A stretch of 64,000 nucleotides of DNA from Paenibacillus piri (GTDB lineage: Bacteria > Bacillota > Bacilli > Paenibacillales > NBRC-103111). Where the stretch lies: the NCBI RefSeq assembly GCF_004354045.1, contig NZ_SMRT01000010.1, positions 179,635-243,634 on the forward strand. Direction: 5' to 3'. Positions within the stretch are counted from its first letter, which is position 1; each line of letters begins with the position of its first letter. The notes under the pieces are model-generated. The model was not told the DNA's origin and ran no database searches. It was given only the letters and a program-made list of their open reading frames with translations. The position numbers and the translations under genes are program-made. Of the stretch, positions 25,048 to 34,566 are shown one piece after another.

Positions 25048-25165
25048 TTTATCCGATTACGACTTTATCGGGTTAAGACCCCACCTCTAAGGTGGGCCTT
25101 GAATCAGGTGGGGTAGAGTCCCCATCTGATTCCCCGATGTTCAGTGAAGCAGAACGAGTTCACTT
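25048..25165 (+). repeat. 118-bp structured repeat, copy 1 of an inverted pair
   Basis: Nearly identical to the reverse complement of 47287-47405. It folds into consecutive hairpins: CCGAT/ATCGG, CCCACC/GGTGGG (tctaa loop), GAATCAG-GTGGGG with CCCC-ATCTGATTC, and a GTTC/GAAC stem. It lies between the fapA-like start and the end of the alpha/beta hydrolase gene. It may be the right end or guide-RNA remnant of an IS200/IS605-type element, or a stand-alone palindromic element. Confidence 0.85.
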
Positions 25166-25191
25166 CCGACCGCCGCACTGACGGACTGCGT

Positions 25192-25950
25192 TTACCTTGC
25201 TGCCGTTTCAATCCGGGCTGCGAAATGCTCCAGCATGAGCTGCAGCTCCTTGGGCTTGACAAGCATCGGCAAATGCCCCGTTTCGAGCGTCTGCACCTTC
25301 TGCGGAGCAAAGCTCGCGATCATTTGATCCTGCCGGGACTGCGGCAGCTCCCGGTCATGCTCCAGCTTCACATACAGCTTCGGCACGTTCGGGACGAGCG
25401 TTTTCACCCGGTCCGCATAGAGCCGGATCGACTCCGGCACAAAGCTTCGCACCACGTTCACTGCCTGCTCGTCCGTAAGATCGCCGCATAATCCGCGGCG
25501 AATGGCCGAATCGGGCGGTTTCGTACCGAAAGCCCGTAACAAAACGCCCATCACCGTACGTTTGACTAACGGCATCGTCGAAAGGAAGGATCCGCCGTTC
25601 CCGGGTATAACCGCTCCGACCGCCGCAATACCGGCGAGACGGTCCGCGAATGTATGGGCCAGCCTGAGCGCCAACACTCCTCCTATCGAATGAGCGACAA
25701 TAATAAACGTTTGGGCTTCCCAAGCTTCAATCTGCTTGGCCGCATAGTCGACATAATCGCGAAGCACCAGCCCCCTTCTTGCTTCCCCTGCAACCGACGC
25801 TCCTTCCGGATAAGGGAAGTCCACCCGCAAACAAGGCCGGTTCATTCCCGCCGTCACCTGATCCCAAATGCGGCTGTTTAAGCCCGCGCCATGTATAAAG
25901 ACGAAGCCTGTCTGTCCGTCCTTCCGCTTCTCATTCCCCATGATGTTCAT
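25192..25950 (-). CDS. Alpha/beta hydrolase
   Basis: 252 aa. Oxyanion region FVFIHGAGLNSRIWDQV near 15-32, nucleophile elbow FIIVAHSIGGVLALRLAH near 85-102 (G/A-x-S-x-G with Ser), a late Asp in KLYVKLEHDREL and His in LETGHLPMLVKP near 228. A cytoplasmic esterase/lipase-like fold; substrate unknown. RsbQ, an alpha/beta hydrolase in B. subtilis stress signalling, belongs to the same fold, but RsbQ pairs with RsbP, which is absent here, so that link is only suggestive. Start ATG 25950 follows GGGAGGAG. Hairpin-rich DNA lies upstream (25979-26172). Confidence 0.85.
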   Translation of the reverse strand: MNIMGNEKRKDGQTGFVFIHGAGLNSRIWDQVTAGMNRPCLRVDFPYPEGASVAGEARRGLVLRDYVDYAAKQIEAWEAQTFIIVAHSIGGVLALRLAHTFADRLAGIAAVGAVIPGNGGSFLSTMPLVKRTVMGVLLRAFGTKPPDSAIRRGLCGDLTDEQAVNVVRSFVPESIRLYADRVKTLVPNVPKLYVKLEHDRELPQSRQDQMIASFAPQKVQTLETGHLPMLVKPKELQLMLEHFAARIETAAR

Positions 25951-25982
25951 GCTGCATCTCCTCCCGATGAATACCAGAAAGC

Positions 25983-26139
25983 TTCAGCTCCGCTGAAAAC
26001 TTATCATTCTATCATTATAAGAAAACCTCTACCGATGCCTTTCCAAGATGAGCGACCGCGATTTAAATGTAGGTTTTCTTGCAATATCAGAATGGTTCAG
26101 CTCCGCTGAAAACTTATCATTCTGATATTATAAAAAACC
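25983..26139. repeat. Two copies of a 45-bp hairpin repeat
   Basis: The sequence starting TTCAGCTCCGCTGAAAAC and running through TTATCATTCT...ATTATAA...AAACC occurs at 25983-26027 and 26096-26139. Each has a TTCAGC-TCC-GCTGAA hairpin; copy 2 is enclosed by AATATCAGAATG/CATTCTGATATT, and an AAGAAAACCT/AGGTTTTCTT pair (26019-26028, 26071-26080) joins them. Intergenic, between the hydrolase and the kinase. Confidence 0.85.
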
Positions 26140-26172
26140 ATCACTGACAACAGTATGTCATCCATGATGGTT
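26132..26172 (-). terminator. Terminator of the REC-histidine kinase gene
   Basis: AACCATCA/TGATGGTT stem followed by TTTTTTA on the minus strand, about 60 bp after the stop. Confidence 0.8.
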
Positions 26173-26232
26173 ATAATGGAAAGATGTATTTGCTGCCTAC
26201 GGGGAATGAGGCCACCTGTTCGAAAAGGCCAC

Positions 26233-27408
<1,176 letters not shown>

Positions 27409-27453
27409 CCTAAGGTCTCCATTCTATTTTTGTACAACCGGCAGCCAGCTTTT

Positions 27454-28329
27454 TCAATTTATTTTACCATATATTTTTTCATGGGGGTTCAATACTTCAT
27501 AGGACGAAGCATGCTTCGTAAACGTGATCGTTTCTTTATCGCCCAGCACCAGAATGCCCGAGCCGCTCAAGCTTTCATAGATTAAATCATGCACATGGGC
27601 CTGCAGTACGGGGTCAAAATAAATCAGCACATTGCGGCAAAAAATGACGTGAAACTCATTGAACGAGCGGTCGGTCACCAGGTTATGCTGCGCAAATACG
27701 ATCCGTTCCTTAAGGGAGGGCTGGAAAGCGGCGGCATCGGAGCCCGCCGTATAATATTTGGAAAACTCATCCTTCCCTCCGGCCAAAATATAATTTTTGG
27801 TGTAAGCCTTCATTTTTTTCAACGGGAAAACGGCCTGCTCCGCGCGCTGCAGCACGTTCTCGTTCACATCGGTGGCATACAGGGTTGCCCGCTCGTACAG
27901 CCCTTCCTCCTGCAGCAAAATAGCCATCGAATACACTTCCTCCCCCGTCGAGCAGCCCGCATGCCAAATCCGGACGGAAGGCAGGCTGCGCAGCATCGGG
28001 ACGACCTGCTTGCGGAAGGCGGCAAACATGCCCGGATCGCGAAACATTTCCGTTACGTGTATGACCAGATCCGAGACAAGCCGTTCCATGCACGAACGGT
28101 CATGCAGCGCTTTCGATTGCAGCTCGGAGACGGTTTTCAACCGTTCGCCGTGAATCCGGTGCCATATCCGCCTGCGCAGAGACGCATAGGCATATTGGCG
28201 AAAGTCGTAGCCATATCGGCGGTATACGCCTTCAAGCAGCAGTTCGATCTCGAGCTGCTCGAGATCGGTCATTTTTCCGTCGACGGCGTCCATACCTGGA
28301 TCTTCCCGTATTTCCGTATTTTTGACCAT
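27454..28329 (-). CDS. CheR-type SAM-dependent methyltransferase (RsbM-like)
   Basis: 291 aa. N-terminal CheR helical domain (YGYDFRQYAYASLRRRIW, about 36-53) and C-terminal SAM-binding domain with IWHAGCSTGEEVYSMAILL (about 120-138) and HVIFCRNVLIYFDP (about 230), all classical CheR motifs. ATG 28329 follows GGGGGAG; the open frame extends upstream into the kinase gene. No chemoreceptor or other che gene is nearby. Its neighbours are a hybrid kinase with a chemoreceptor-like N-terminus and a PP2C phosphatase, exactly the partners of RsbM, which methylates RsbK in the B. cereus group. Assignment as RsbM-like is inference from context. Confidence 0.88.
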   Translation of the reverse strand: MVKNTEIREDPGMDAVDGKMTDLEQLEIELLLEGVYRRYGYDFRQYAYASLRRRIWHRIHGERLKTVSELQSKALHDRSCMERLVSDLVIHVTEMFRDPGMFAAFRKQVVPMLRSLPSVRIWHAGCSTGEEVYSMAILLQEEGLYERATLYATDVNENVLQRAEQAVFPLKKMKAYTKNYILAGGKDEFSKYYTAGSDAAAFQPSLKERIVFAQHNLVTDRSFNEFHVIFCRNVLIYFDPVLQAHVHDLIYESLSGSGILVLGDKETITFTKHASSYEVLNPHEKIYGKIN

Positions 28330-28379
28330 ATCCGCTCCCCCTTGCTTGCAAAGAACTGATGTCGGACCCGTTCGGCAAA

Positions 28380-31300
28380 TTACTGACACAGCCATACCCG
28401 GATCAGGGAAAGCAGCTGCTCCGTATGAATCGGCTTTGTAATGTAATCGGAAGCGCCGGCTTGTATGCATTTTTCGCGGTCGTCCCGCATCGCCTTGGCG
28501 GTCAAGGCGATAATCGGCAAGCTTTCAAAAGCATCCATGCTGCGGATTTCCCGCATCGCTTCGTAGCCGTCCATTTCCGGCATCATGATGTCCATCAGCA
28601 CAAGATCGAAGTCCGGCTCCTCCATAAGGCGGTCAAGCGCCTGTCGGCCCGTCTCCGCGAATGAAATTTGCATGTCGTAGCTCTCCAGCAAATTGGACAG
28701 CGCGAATACGTTGCGGATGTCGTCGTCGACCAACAGCACCTTTTTGCCGGCGAATACCTCTTCCTTATTGTGCAGCTTGCGCAAAATTTGCCGCTTCTCC
28801 TCAGGCAGCTTCTCCTCGACTCTGTGCAAAAACAGCGTTGTCTCGTCGAGCAGACGCTCCGGCGACCGGACATCCTTGACGATGATCGATTCCGCATACT
28901 TTTTGAGCCGGAGATGGTCCTTATGCTCCCAATTGCTGTCCGTATAAATAATAATCGGCAGGCGGCGCAGCTGCTCGTCGGCCTTGATCCGATCCAGCAG
29001 CTCAAAGGCCGCTACATCGGTCGGCGCCATGTCGATCACCATGCAGTCGAATTGCTGCCGGCCGAGCTCCGTCCAAGCCGTCTGCGCTTCCGCAGCGCTG
29101 ACGATGACCACGTCGTCGTCGCCGATCAGCTCCTTCAAGCTTTTGCGCTGCCCGTTGTCGTCGCCGACGAGCAGCAGCTTCCTCGCGCCTTTTTCCAAAA
29201 AAGCTTCCAGTTGGGAAAACGCCTCCTCCAGGCTTTCCCGGCCCGACGGCTTCCGCAAATAAGCGATTGCCCCCAAAGAAAGCCCTTGCTGCACCTGATC
29301 GACGACGGAAATGACATGAATCGGAATATGGCGGGTTTCAACGTCGTTTTTCAGATGCACCAGGATCGACCAGCCGTCCACAACCGGCAGCTGAATATCC
29401 AATATAATCGCGTCGGGCTTATACTGCTTCGCCAACTGCAGCCCGGTATCCCCCCGCAGCGCGACCAGCGTTTTAAACCCGCGCCCGCGCGCCATATCCA
29501 TCAAAATGCGGGCGAAATGAACGTCGTCCTCGACAATCAGCAGCGTCCGGTCGCCGTCCCGAATCGATTCGCGGTCATCCGCGACCGTCATGAGCCCGCC
29601 GGCCGAAACGGCCGACAGCGCAGCCGCGTCTGCGGACGCTACGGACGTATCAGCCTCCTCAAGCGCTCCGGCCTGAGCATGGCTCTGCGGCAGCGCAGCC
29701 AGGCTTCCCAAAACGCCGGCGCTCAATTGCTCTGCGGCTTCAGTCAATTCCAATGCCGCTGCCGCCTCGCTCCTCCGGCCGCCCATGATCGTGCCCGCAG
29801 TGCCTGCAGCGCCCGCTTTCGCTGTGCGCGGAACATACAGCATGAACGTGCTGCCTTGGCCGACCTCGCTCTCCAGCTCGATACAGCCGCCCAGCAGCCC
29901 GGCCAGCTGCCTGCTGATGGACAGGCCCAGACCGGTTCCTCCGTATTGGCGGCTCGTTGTCCCGTCCGCCTGCTGGAACGCTTCGAAGATCATCTGTTGT
30001 TTATTTGCAGGAATGCCGATGCCGGTATCGGCTACGGCAAATTCCAGATAAGCCGGATCGTTCGCAAAGGGCTGTACGGATAACGATACGCTGCCGCCGT
30101 CCGGCGTAAATTTGAACGCGTTGGACAGCAAATTTTTCAATATTTGCTGCAGCCGCAGGCTGTCGATATGCATGGCGCCGGGAACGCGCTCGTCGATTCG
30201 GATTTGATAGTCGATCCGCTTCTTCCTCGCCATCGGAACGAACGCCTTGTACAGCGAATCGGCAATATCCTGCACGAGCACGCGTTCGGAATGAAGCTCC
30301 ATCCGACCCGATTCGACCTTGGCCAAATCGAGAATATCGTCGATCAGCCTGAGCAGATCGGTGCTGGAGGACAAGATCGTCTCCGCATATTCCACCTGCT
30401 TCTCCGTCAAGTTGCCACCTTTATTTTCCTTGAGCATCTGCGACAAAATAAGCAGGCTGTTCAACGGCGTACGCAACTCATGCGACATATTGGCCATAAA
30501 TTCCGATTTGTATTTAGAGGCAAATGCGAGTTCCAGCGCCTGCTTTTCCAGCATATCCTTCGTATGCTCGATTTGCCGGTTAATTTCTTCGGTTTCTCTG
30601 ACCTGCTCCTCCAGCAGCTTCGTTTTGCGCAGCAGCTCCTCATTCGTCTGCTCCAGCACGCCCTGCTGCTTCTGCAACAGCTCCTCGGATACTTGCAGAG
30701 CCCGGGTCTGCTCCTCCAGCTTCTCATTGGAAGCCTTCATTTCATCCTGCTGCGAAAGCAGCTCTTCCGATTGGCTCTGCAGCTCCTCGGTCAAATTCTG
30801 CGAAATGCGCAGCAGTTCCTCCACCCGCTTCTGACCTTGAATGCGGTGTATGGTGACGGCAACGACGCTGCAGAGGCTGTCCAGCAGCTGCAGCTCAAGC
30901 TCCGTCAAAGTTTTGGCGGCCGCTACCTCGAACACGGCCGTAACTTCGTTCTCGTACGATACCGGACGAACGGCAAGCGTCAAAGCCGCAATTTCGCCGT
31001 AGGCCGAGCCGATAGACCCGTACTCGGCAGGCACGTCCGTTAGTGTGATCGGCTGCCCGTCAGCGGCCGCTTGGCCTATGATCCCCTCGCCGGGCGCAAT
31101 CCGCTCCGACGGGGACTTATCCGTGCGGGCATAAGCGCCGCCAAGGCGGTAACGCTTCTCCGGTCCGTCCTGCTCCATGATGTAGACGGCGCCGCTGTGC
31201 GCGCCGATAATACGGCACAGCTCGCCGATGAAGACGGCGGACATATCCTCCAGCTGCCGGATTGCCTGCAGCTCCGTCGACACATGCGCAATGTTGGTCT

Positions 31301-32129
31301 GCAGCCATGCCTGCTCGCTGCTCATGCGGCTCAGCTTGCGCTCATTAGCCGAAATCGTTTCCAGATCCTCGGCGATATGATTAAAAATACGGGCGATGTC
31401 GGCGAATTCGTCTGTCGTGTGGATCGGAATCCGGTAGGCGCCGGGACTCTTCCCTTTGCCGAAATTCGTAATTACGCCGGACAGCATGCCGAGCCCCCGT
31501 GTAATGCCGACGACCAGCCAGAACATGATCGCAATACCGGATACGAGGCTCAGCACTGTCAGGATCGCGGTATACTTGTAGGTTCGGCTGTTTTCATCCT
31601 CCGCCCGTATCAAGGCCTGCTCGATCCCGTCCCCCTGATATTGAATCATCGCCGAAATGCTGTCGAGAAAGTCCTGCTGCACCTCGGCTCCCGACTCGTT
31701 CCGCAGCTGATTAGCCTCTTTTTTCTGGCCGGCGCGGTACAGTCTGACCACATCGTCTTTATAGGCAATGAGCTTTTTCGCTCTGCTGCTGATTTCGGCT
31801 ACCATCGGCAGCTCGGACTTGTCTTTAAACCCCGACTCCATATCTGTCAGCGATTTGTTAAGCTTAAGGCTGTCCGAACGAATCGCCTCCAAATTTTTAC
31901 CCATATTGGCCGGGTCTTCATTTAAAAGCAAATTGGACAGCGCTTTCGCCAAGTCGGTCGTATTATCGCGCAGCTCCGATGCTTTTACAACCTTTACGTA
32001 CCGGTTTCCGTATACTTCCTTTATGCTTGCATCGATCGTCGACAACCGGTTAATTCCTATGGCCGCAAGCGCGAACATCAGAAACATTAAAGCCCCGAAT
32101 CCGATAAACAGCTTGTTTTTGATTCTCAT
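28380..32129 (-). CDS. Large hybrid sensor histidine kinase with three receiver domains (RsbK-like)
   Basis: 1249 aa. Domains in order: TM1 (about 8-27), extracytoplasmic four-helix/CHASE3-like sensor (28-187), TM2 (188-212), HAMP (to about 270), GAF (about 290-420), long coiled coil (430-545), HisKA with KSEFMANMSHELRTPLNS (His about 560), HATPase_c (NLLSNAFKFT, DTGIGIP, QYGGTGLGLSI; to about 780), then three receivers: REC1 (AIILDIQLPVVDGW), REC2 (CMVIDMAPTDVAAFELL, divergent) and REC3 (DLVLMDIMMPEMDGYEAM). The layout resembles RsbK of B. cereus, which phosphorylates the phosphatase RsbY to free sigma-B; a RsbY-like gene is immediately upstream and a RsbM-like one immediately downstream. 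Start has GAGGAGG. Confidence 0.9.
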   Translation of the reverse strand: MRIKNKLFIGFGALMFLMFALAAIGINRLSTIDASIKEVYGNRYVKVVKASELRDNTTDLAKALSNLLLNEDPANMGKNLEAIRSDSLKLNKSLTDMESGFKDKSELPMVAEISSRAKKLIAYKDDVVRLYRAGQKKEANQLRNESGAEVQQDFLDSISAMIQYQGDGIEQALIRAEDENSRTYKYTAILTVLSLVSGIAIMFWLVVGITRGLGMLSGVITNFGKGKSPGAYRIPIHTTDEFADIARIFNHIAEDLETISANERKLSRMSSEQAWLQTNIAHVSTELQAIRQLEDMSAVFIGELCRIIGAHSGAVYIMEQDGPEKRYRLGGAYARTDKSPSERIAPGEGIIGQAAADGQPITLTDVPAEYGSIGSAYGEIAALTLAVRPVSYENEVTAVFEVAAAKTLTELELQLLDSLCSVVAVTIHRIQGQKRVEELLRISQNLTEELQSQSEELLSQQDEMKASNEKLEEQTRALQVSEELLQKQQGVLEQTNEELLRKTKLLEEQVRETEEINRQIEHTKDMLEKQALELAFASKYKSEFMANMSHELRTPLNSLLILSQMLKENKGGNLTEKQVEYAETILSSSTDLLRLIDDILDLAKVESGRMELHSERVLVQDIADSLYKAFVPMARKKRIDYQIRIDERVPGAMHIDSLRLQQILKNLLSNAFKFTPDGGSVSLSVQPFANDPAYLEFAVADTGIGIPANKQQMIFEAFQQADGTTSRQYGGTGLGLSISRQLAGLLGGCIELESEVGQGSTFMLYVPRTAKAGAAGTAGTIMGGRRSEAAAALELTEAAEQLSAGVLGSLAALPQSHAQAGALEEADTSVASADAAALSAVSAGGLMTVADDRESIRDGDRTLLIVEDDVHFARILMDMARGRGFKTLVALRGDTGLQLAKQYKPDAIILDIQLPVVDGWSILVHLKNDVETRHIPIHVISVVDQVQQGLSLGAIAYLRKPSGRESLEEAFSQLEAFLEKGARKLLLVGDDNGQRKSLKELIGDDDVVIVSAAEAQTAWTELGRQQFDCMVIDMAPTDVAAFELLDRIKADEQLRRLPIIIYTDSNWEHKDHLRLKKYAESIIVKDVRSPERLLDETTLFLHRVEEKLPEEKRQILRKLHNKEEVFAGKKVLLVDDDIRNVFALSNLLESYDMQISFAETGRQALDRLMEEPDFDLVLMDIMMPEMDGYEAMREIRSMDAFESLPIIALTAKAMRDDREKCIQAGASDYITKPIHTEQLLSLIRVWLCQ

Positions 32130-32244
32130 CCCGTCCGTCGTTCCTCCTCATTTTCACACAGCGGATAGCCCTAAAGGCTCGATACAAAGATGCCCGCTGC
32201 GCTGGCGGATCATTCTTCCGATCGCTGGCTCCGATTGCTTATCG

Positions 32245-33381
32245 CTAACAGGAACGAAGCATCACCATGCAAATATCGTCCTCCTGCTGATCGCGGATTT
32301 CAGGCGGCAGCAGCTTGTCCACGATGGCGTCCAGCTCCTGCCCGATACAGCCGTTCAGTTCCCCGACCAATGTTTGAACTTCGTCCTCTCCTTCGCGCTC
32401 GATCGCTTCAAGAAGCCCGTCCGTATATAAAAGCAGCTGCATTTCGCCCTCGTAAGCAAGCGTCCCTTTTTGGATCTCCATCTGCTCGAAAAAACCGACC
32501 GCACAGCTACCGTGATCGAGCAGAACGGCGGGCTTTCCCGTTTCCAGCAAAATGCCGGGAGGATGCCCCGCGTTGACGTATTCGATCGTTTTATGCCGCG
32601 TATCGATCACCAAATAAATCGCCGTAAAATAATAGCTGACCGACGCATTGCGGTTCAGCTGGTTCATATACCTGTTCAGTTCTGCAATCACCGTCTCCGG
32701 CTGCACAAACCGGGTAATCGTATCCTGCATGACGGAAGAAATAAACATACAGACCAGAGAAGATGAAATCCCGTGACCCATCATATCCAGCAAAATCACT
32801 CCGTGGCGGTGTTCATCGATAGCGTACCACGAGTAATAATCGCCGGCCAGCTCGAAGGAAGGATGGTAGGAAGCGCTGATGCTGAGTCCGTCTTTGCTGA
32901 ACGGATCGCTTAGCACGCCGCTTTGCACCTGCTTGGCCAAGTCAAGCTCGCTGCGAATGCGCGCTTCATTTTCCTTATGCCAGTCCTTCTCGTATTTCAA
33001 ACGCAGCGCCACCCGAATGCGGGCAATCAGCTCAACCTTATTGATCGGCTTCATTACATAATCTATCGCACCGGCTTCCAGCACGTCAGCCAGCAGATTG
33101 GAATCGCCCAAGGCCGTAACGACGATAATCGGGATATCCTTCAGCGCCTCGTCCGCCTGAATGCGGCGGCATGCTTCCAGCCCGTCCATCTCCGGCATCA
33201 TCATATCGAGCAATATTAAATCGACCGGCGCCTGCGGCCCCTTGCCCGTGCCGACGTTCAGCAATTGAAGCAGCTCGATGGCGGAAGGCAGCTTAATAAA
33301 ATGTTCGTAGCCTGCGCTTTTCACTACTTTTTCTATGACCATGATATTGACAGGGTTGTCGTCCACGATTACGATGTTCAC
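32245..33381 (-). CDS. Response regulator with PP2C-type phosphatase domain (RsbY/RsbU-like)
   Basis: 378 aa. Receiver domain (1-125): IVIVDDNPVNIMVIEK, Asp in DLILLDMMMPEMDG (about 58), IDYVMKPINKVEL. After a linker, a SpoIIE/PP2C domain (about 165-378) with metal ligands in FELAGDYYSWYAID, GVILLDMMGHGISSSLVCMF, and QEDDICMVMLRS at the end. Such proteins dephosphorylate RsbV and thereby activate sigma-B; phosphorylation of the receiver by an RsbK-like kinase is the known switch in B. cereus. It is first of the minus-strand signalling genes and has a GATTCA-N14-GGTTAC site 69 bp upstream plus a sigma-A-like TATAAT. Confidence 0.92.
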   Translation of the reverse strand: MNIVIVDDNPVNIMVIEKVVKSAGYEHFIKLPSAIELLQLLNVGTGKGPQAPVDLILLDMMMPEMDGLEACRRIQADEALKDIPIIVVTALGDSNLLADVLEAGAIDYVMKPINKVELIARIRVALRLKYEKDWHKENEARIRSELDLAKQVQSGVLSDPFSKDGLSISASYHPSFELAGDYYSWYAIDEHRHGVILLDMMGHGISSSLVCMFISSVMQDTITRFVQPETVIAELNRYMNQLNRNASVSYYFTAIYLVIDTRHKTIEYVNAGHPPGILLETGKPAVLLDHGSCAVGFFEQMEIQKGTLAYEGEMQLLLYTDGLLEAIEREGEDEVQTLVGELNGCIGQELDAIVDKLLPPEIRDQQEDDICMVMLRSC

Positions 33382-33449
33382 CTTATACTGGGCTCCTAAC
33401 TTTAAGCACTGTTGTTCTACTACATTATAGCGATAATTCTACTTCTTAT

Positions 33450-33475
33450 GTAACCTTTTTCCGGTTTAATGAATC
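33450..33475 (-). promoter_or_regulatory. Candidate sigma-B-type promoter of the RsbY-like gene
   Basis: Minus strand GATTCA - 14 bp - GGTTAC, 69 bp upstream of the RsbY-like ATG. A TATAAT with an upstream TTACAT at 18 bp (33425-33455 region) may provide sigma-A transcription as well. Confidence 0.45.
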
Positions 33476-33487
33476 AAAAAACGAGGC

Positions 33488-33513
33488 GTTTCAAGCTTTC
33501 GCCAAATGGTTAA
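33488..33513 (+). promoter_or_regulatory. Candidate sigma-B-type promoter of the yflT-like gene
   Basis: GTTTCA - 14 bp - GGTTAA, about 120 bp before ATG 33635, divergent from the site at 33450. Confidence 0.55.
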
Positions 33514-33634
33514 TAAAGGGCATGCCGGTCCGGTTACGGGAGCTGCCCGTACTTGATGTCAGCCGCAAATCAGCTTTGCGGAACATTTCGGGACCGTTTC
33601 ACAAATAAGCGAACTCTAAAGGAGGAACAACCAA

Positions 33635-34063
33635 ATGGACAACCAAGTCAAGTTGGTCACTCAAGAGGAGCAGGCTATTCAAGAAATCCGCGCCTTTCAA
33701 AGGCAGGGGCACAAGCTGGAAAATATTTATGTATTGGCTCATGACAGCAAGATGACGGAAGGACTTTCCAAGCTGATGAACGCGAACACTGTCGGCTTGA
33801 AGGAGGAAGGCGTTGCAGGTGCTTTCGCCAATTTATTCCGATCCCGAGGCGACGAGCTGCGTTCCAAGATGCAATCGTTAGGCTTGTCGAAAGTGGAGGC
33901 CGAACATTACGAGAGAGCGCTGGATCAAGGCAAAATTCTTGTAATGGTGTGGCATGACAATGACGATTATTATGACAGGTACGATCGTCCTTCGAACAAC
34001 CGCCGTCAAGACGAGATCGTCATTCCGCCGTCGGGCATTTATTTTACGGACCGTTCCGTTTGA
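33635..34063 (+). CDS. General stress protein 17M-like (YflT domain)
   Basis: 142 aa. The YflT/GSP17M pattern is clear: EEQAIQEIRAFQRQGHKLEN then IYVLAHDSKMTEGLSKLMNA, a middle helix LGLSKVEAEHYERALDQGKI and LVMVWHD. B. subtilis YflT is a sigma-B-dependent general stress protein of unknown biochemical role. AAAGGAGG precedes the ATG. It is divergent from the RsbY-like gene, with candidate sigma-B promoters for both in the gap, and precedes a DUF1328 gene by about 100 bp. Confidence 0.88.
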   Translation: MDNQVKLVTQEEQAIQEIRAFQRQGHKLENIYVLAHDSKMTEGLSKLMNANTVGLKEEGVAGAFANLFRSRGDELRSKMQSLGLSKVEAEHYERALDQGKILVMVWHDNDDYYDRYDRPSNNRRQDEIVIPPSGIYFTDRSV

Positions 34064-34165
34064 CCGCAGCGGCACATTATTGTCCCGAAACGCCAAGCAA
34101 CGCAATCGTTAAGATTGTAACTACGAAAGCCATTTTGTGACGGCGCTCAAGGAGGTGCGTGAACC

Positions 34166-34330
34166 ATGTTAAAATGGGCGCTTATCTTTCTGGTTGTCGC
34201 TATTGTCGCAGGCATTTTCGGATTTCTCGGCATTGCTTCCGCGGCGGCGGGGATCGCCAAAGTGCTGTTCGTCCTGTTCCTGATTCTGTTTATCGCAGCC
34301 CTCGTGTTGGGTCGCAGACCATCGGCTTAA
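34166..34330 (+). CDS. DUF1328 (YtjA-like) small membrane protein
   Basis: 54 aa, two hydrophobic helices: WALIFLVVAIVAGIFGFLGI then AAAGIAKVLFVLFLILFIAA, ending GRRPSA. The AxxAGIAKVLF centre is the DUF1328 signature. AAGGAGGTG lies 7 bp before ATG. It follows the YflT-like gene and precedes a terminator, so the two are probably one stress-induced unit. Function unknown; family members are envelope-stress-associated small proteins. Confidence 0.85.
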   Translation: MLKWALIFLVVAIVAGIFGFLGIASAAAGIAKVLFVLFLILFIAALVLGRRPSA

Positions 34331-34437
34331 AGTCGTTTCAACAATGCGCACTTATGCCAAATTGTATTCTTATAAAAACAGGGGCTATCCCAAATGTGAA
34401 TGGAAGCACCCGGTGAGATAGACCCAATAAAATATGC

Positions 34438-34485
34438 AAAGCCGCCTCCAACACCACTTATAAGTGGGGATGGAAGCGGCTTTTT
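34438..34485 (+). terminator. Terminator of the yflT/DUF1328 unit
   Basis: AAAGCCGC pairs with GCGGCTTT, with inner TCCA/TGGA and CCACT/AGTGG stems, and TTTTT after. Confidence 0.88.
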
Positions 34486-34566
34486 ACATGCAAAATTCAT
34501 ATCAACACGGGGGCTAAGAATCCGAAAATGACTTTCGGGAAAGCCCCTATGCTGCGTATAACGGGA

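Noticed and set aside
27454..28329. CheR as part of a chemotaxis operon
   Set aside because: No che, mcp or flagellar motor genes in the window; neighbours are stress-signalling proteins.
28668..30083. 471-codon plus-strand frame inside the giant kinase gene
   Set aside because: Shadow of the kinase coding sequence; low-complexity translation and no ribosome site. Similar shadows at 30144-31043, 44572-45141 and 52771-53898 were also set aside.
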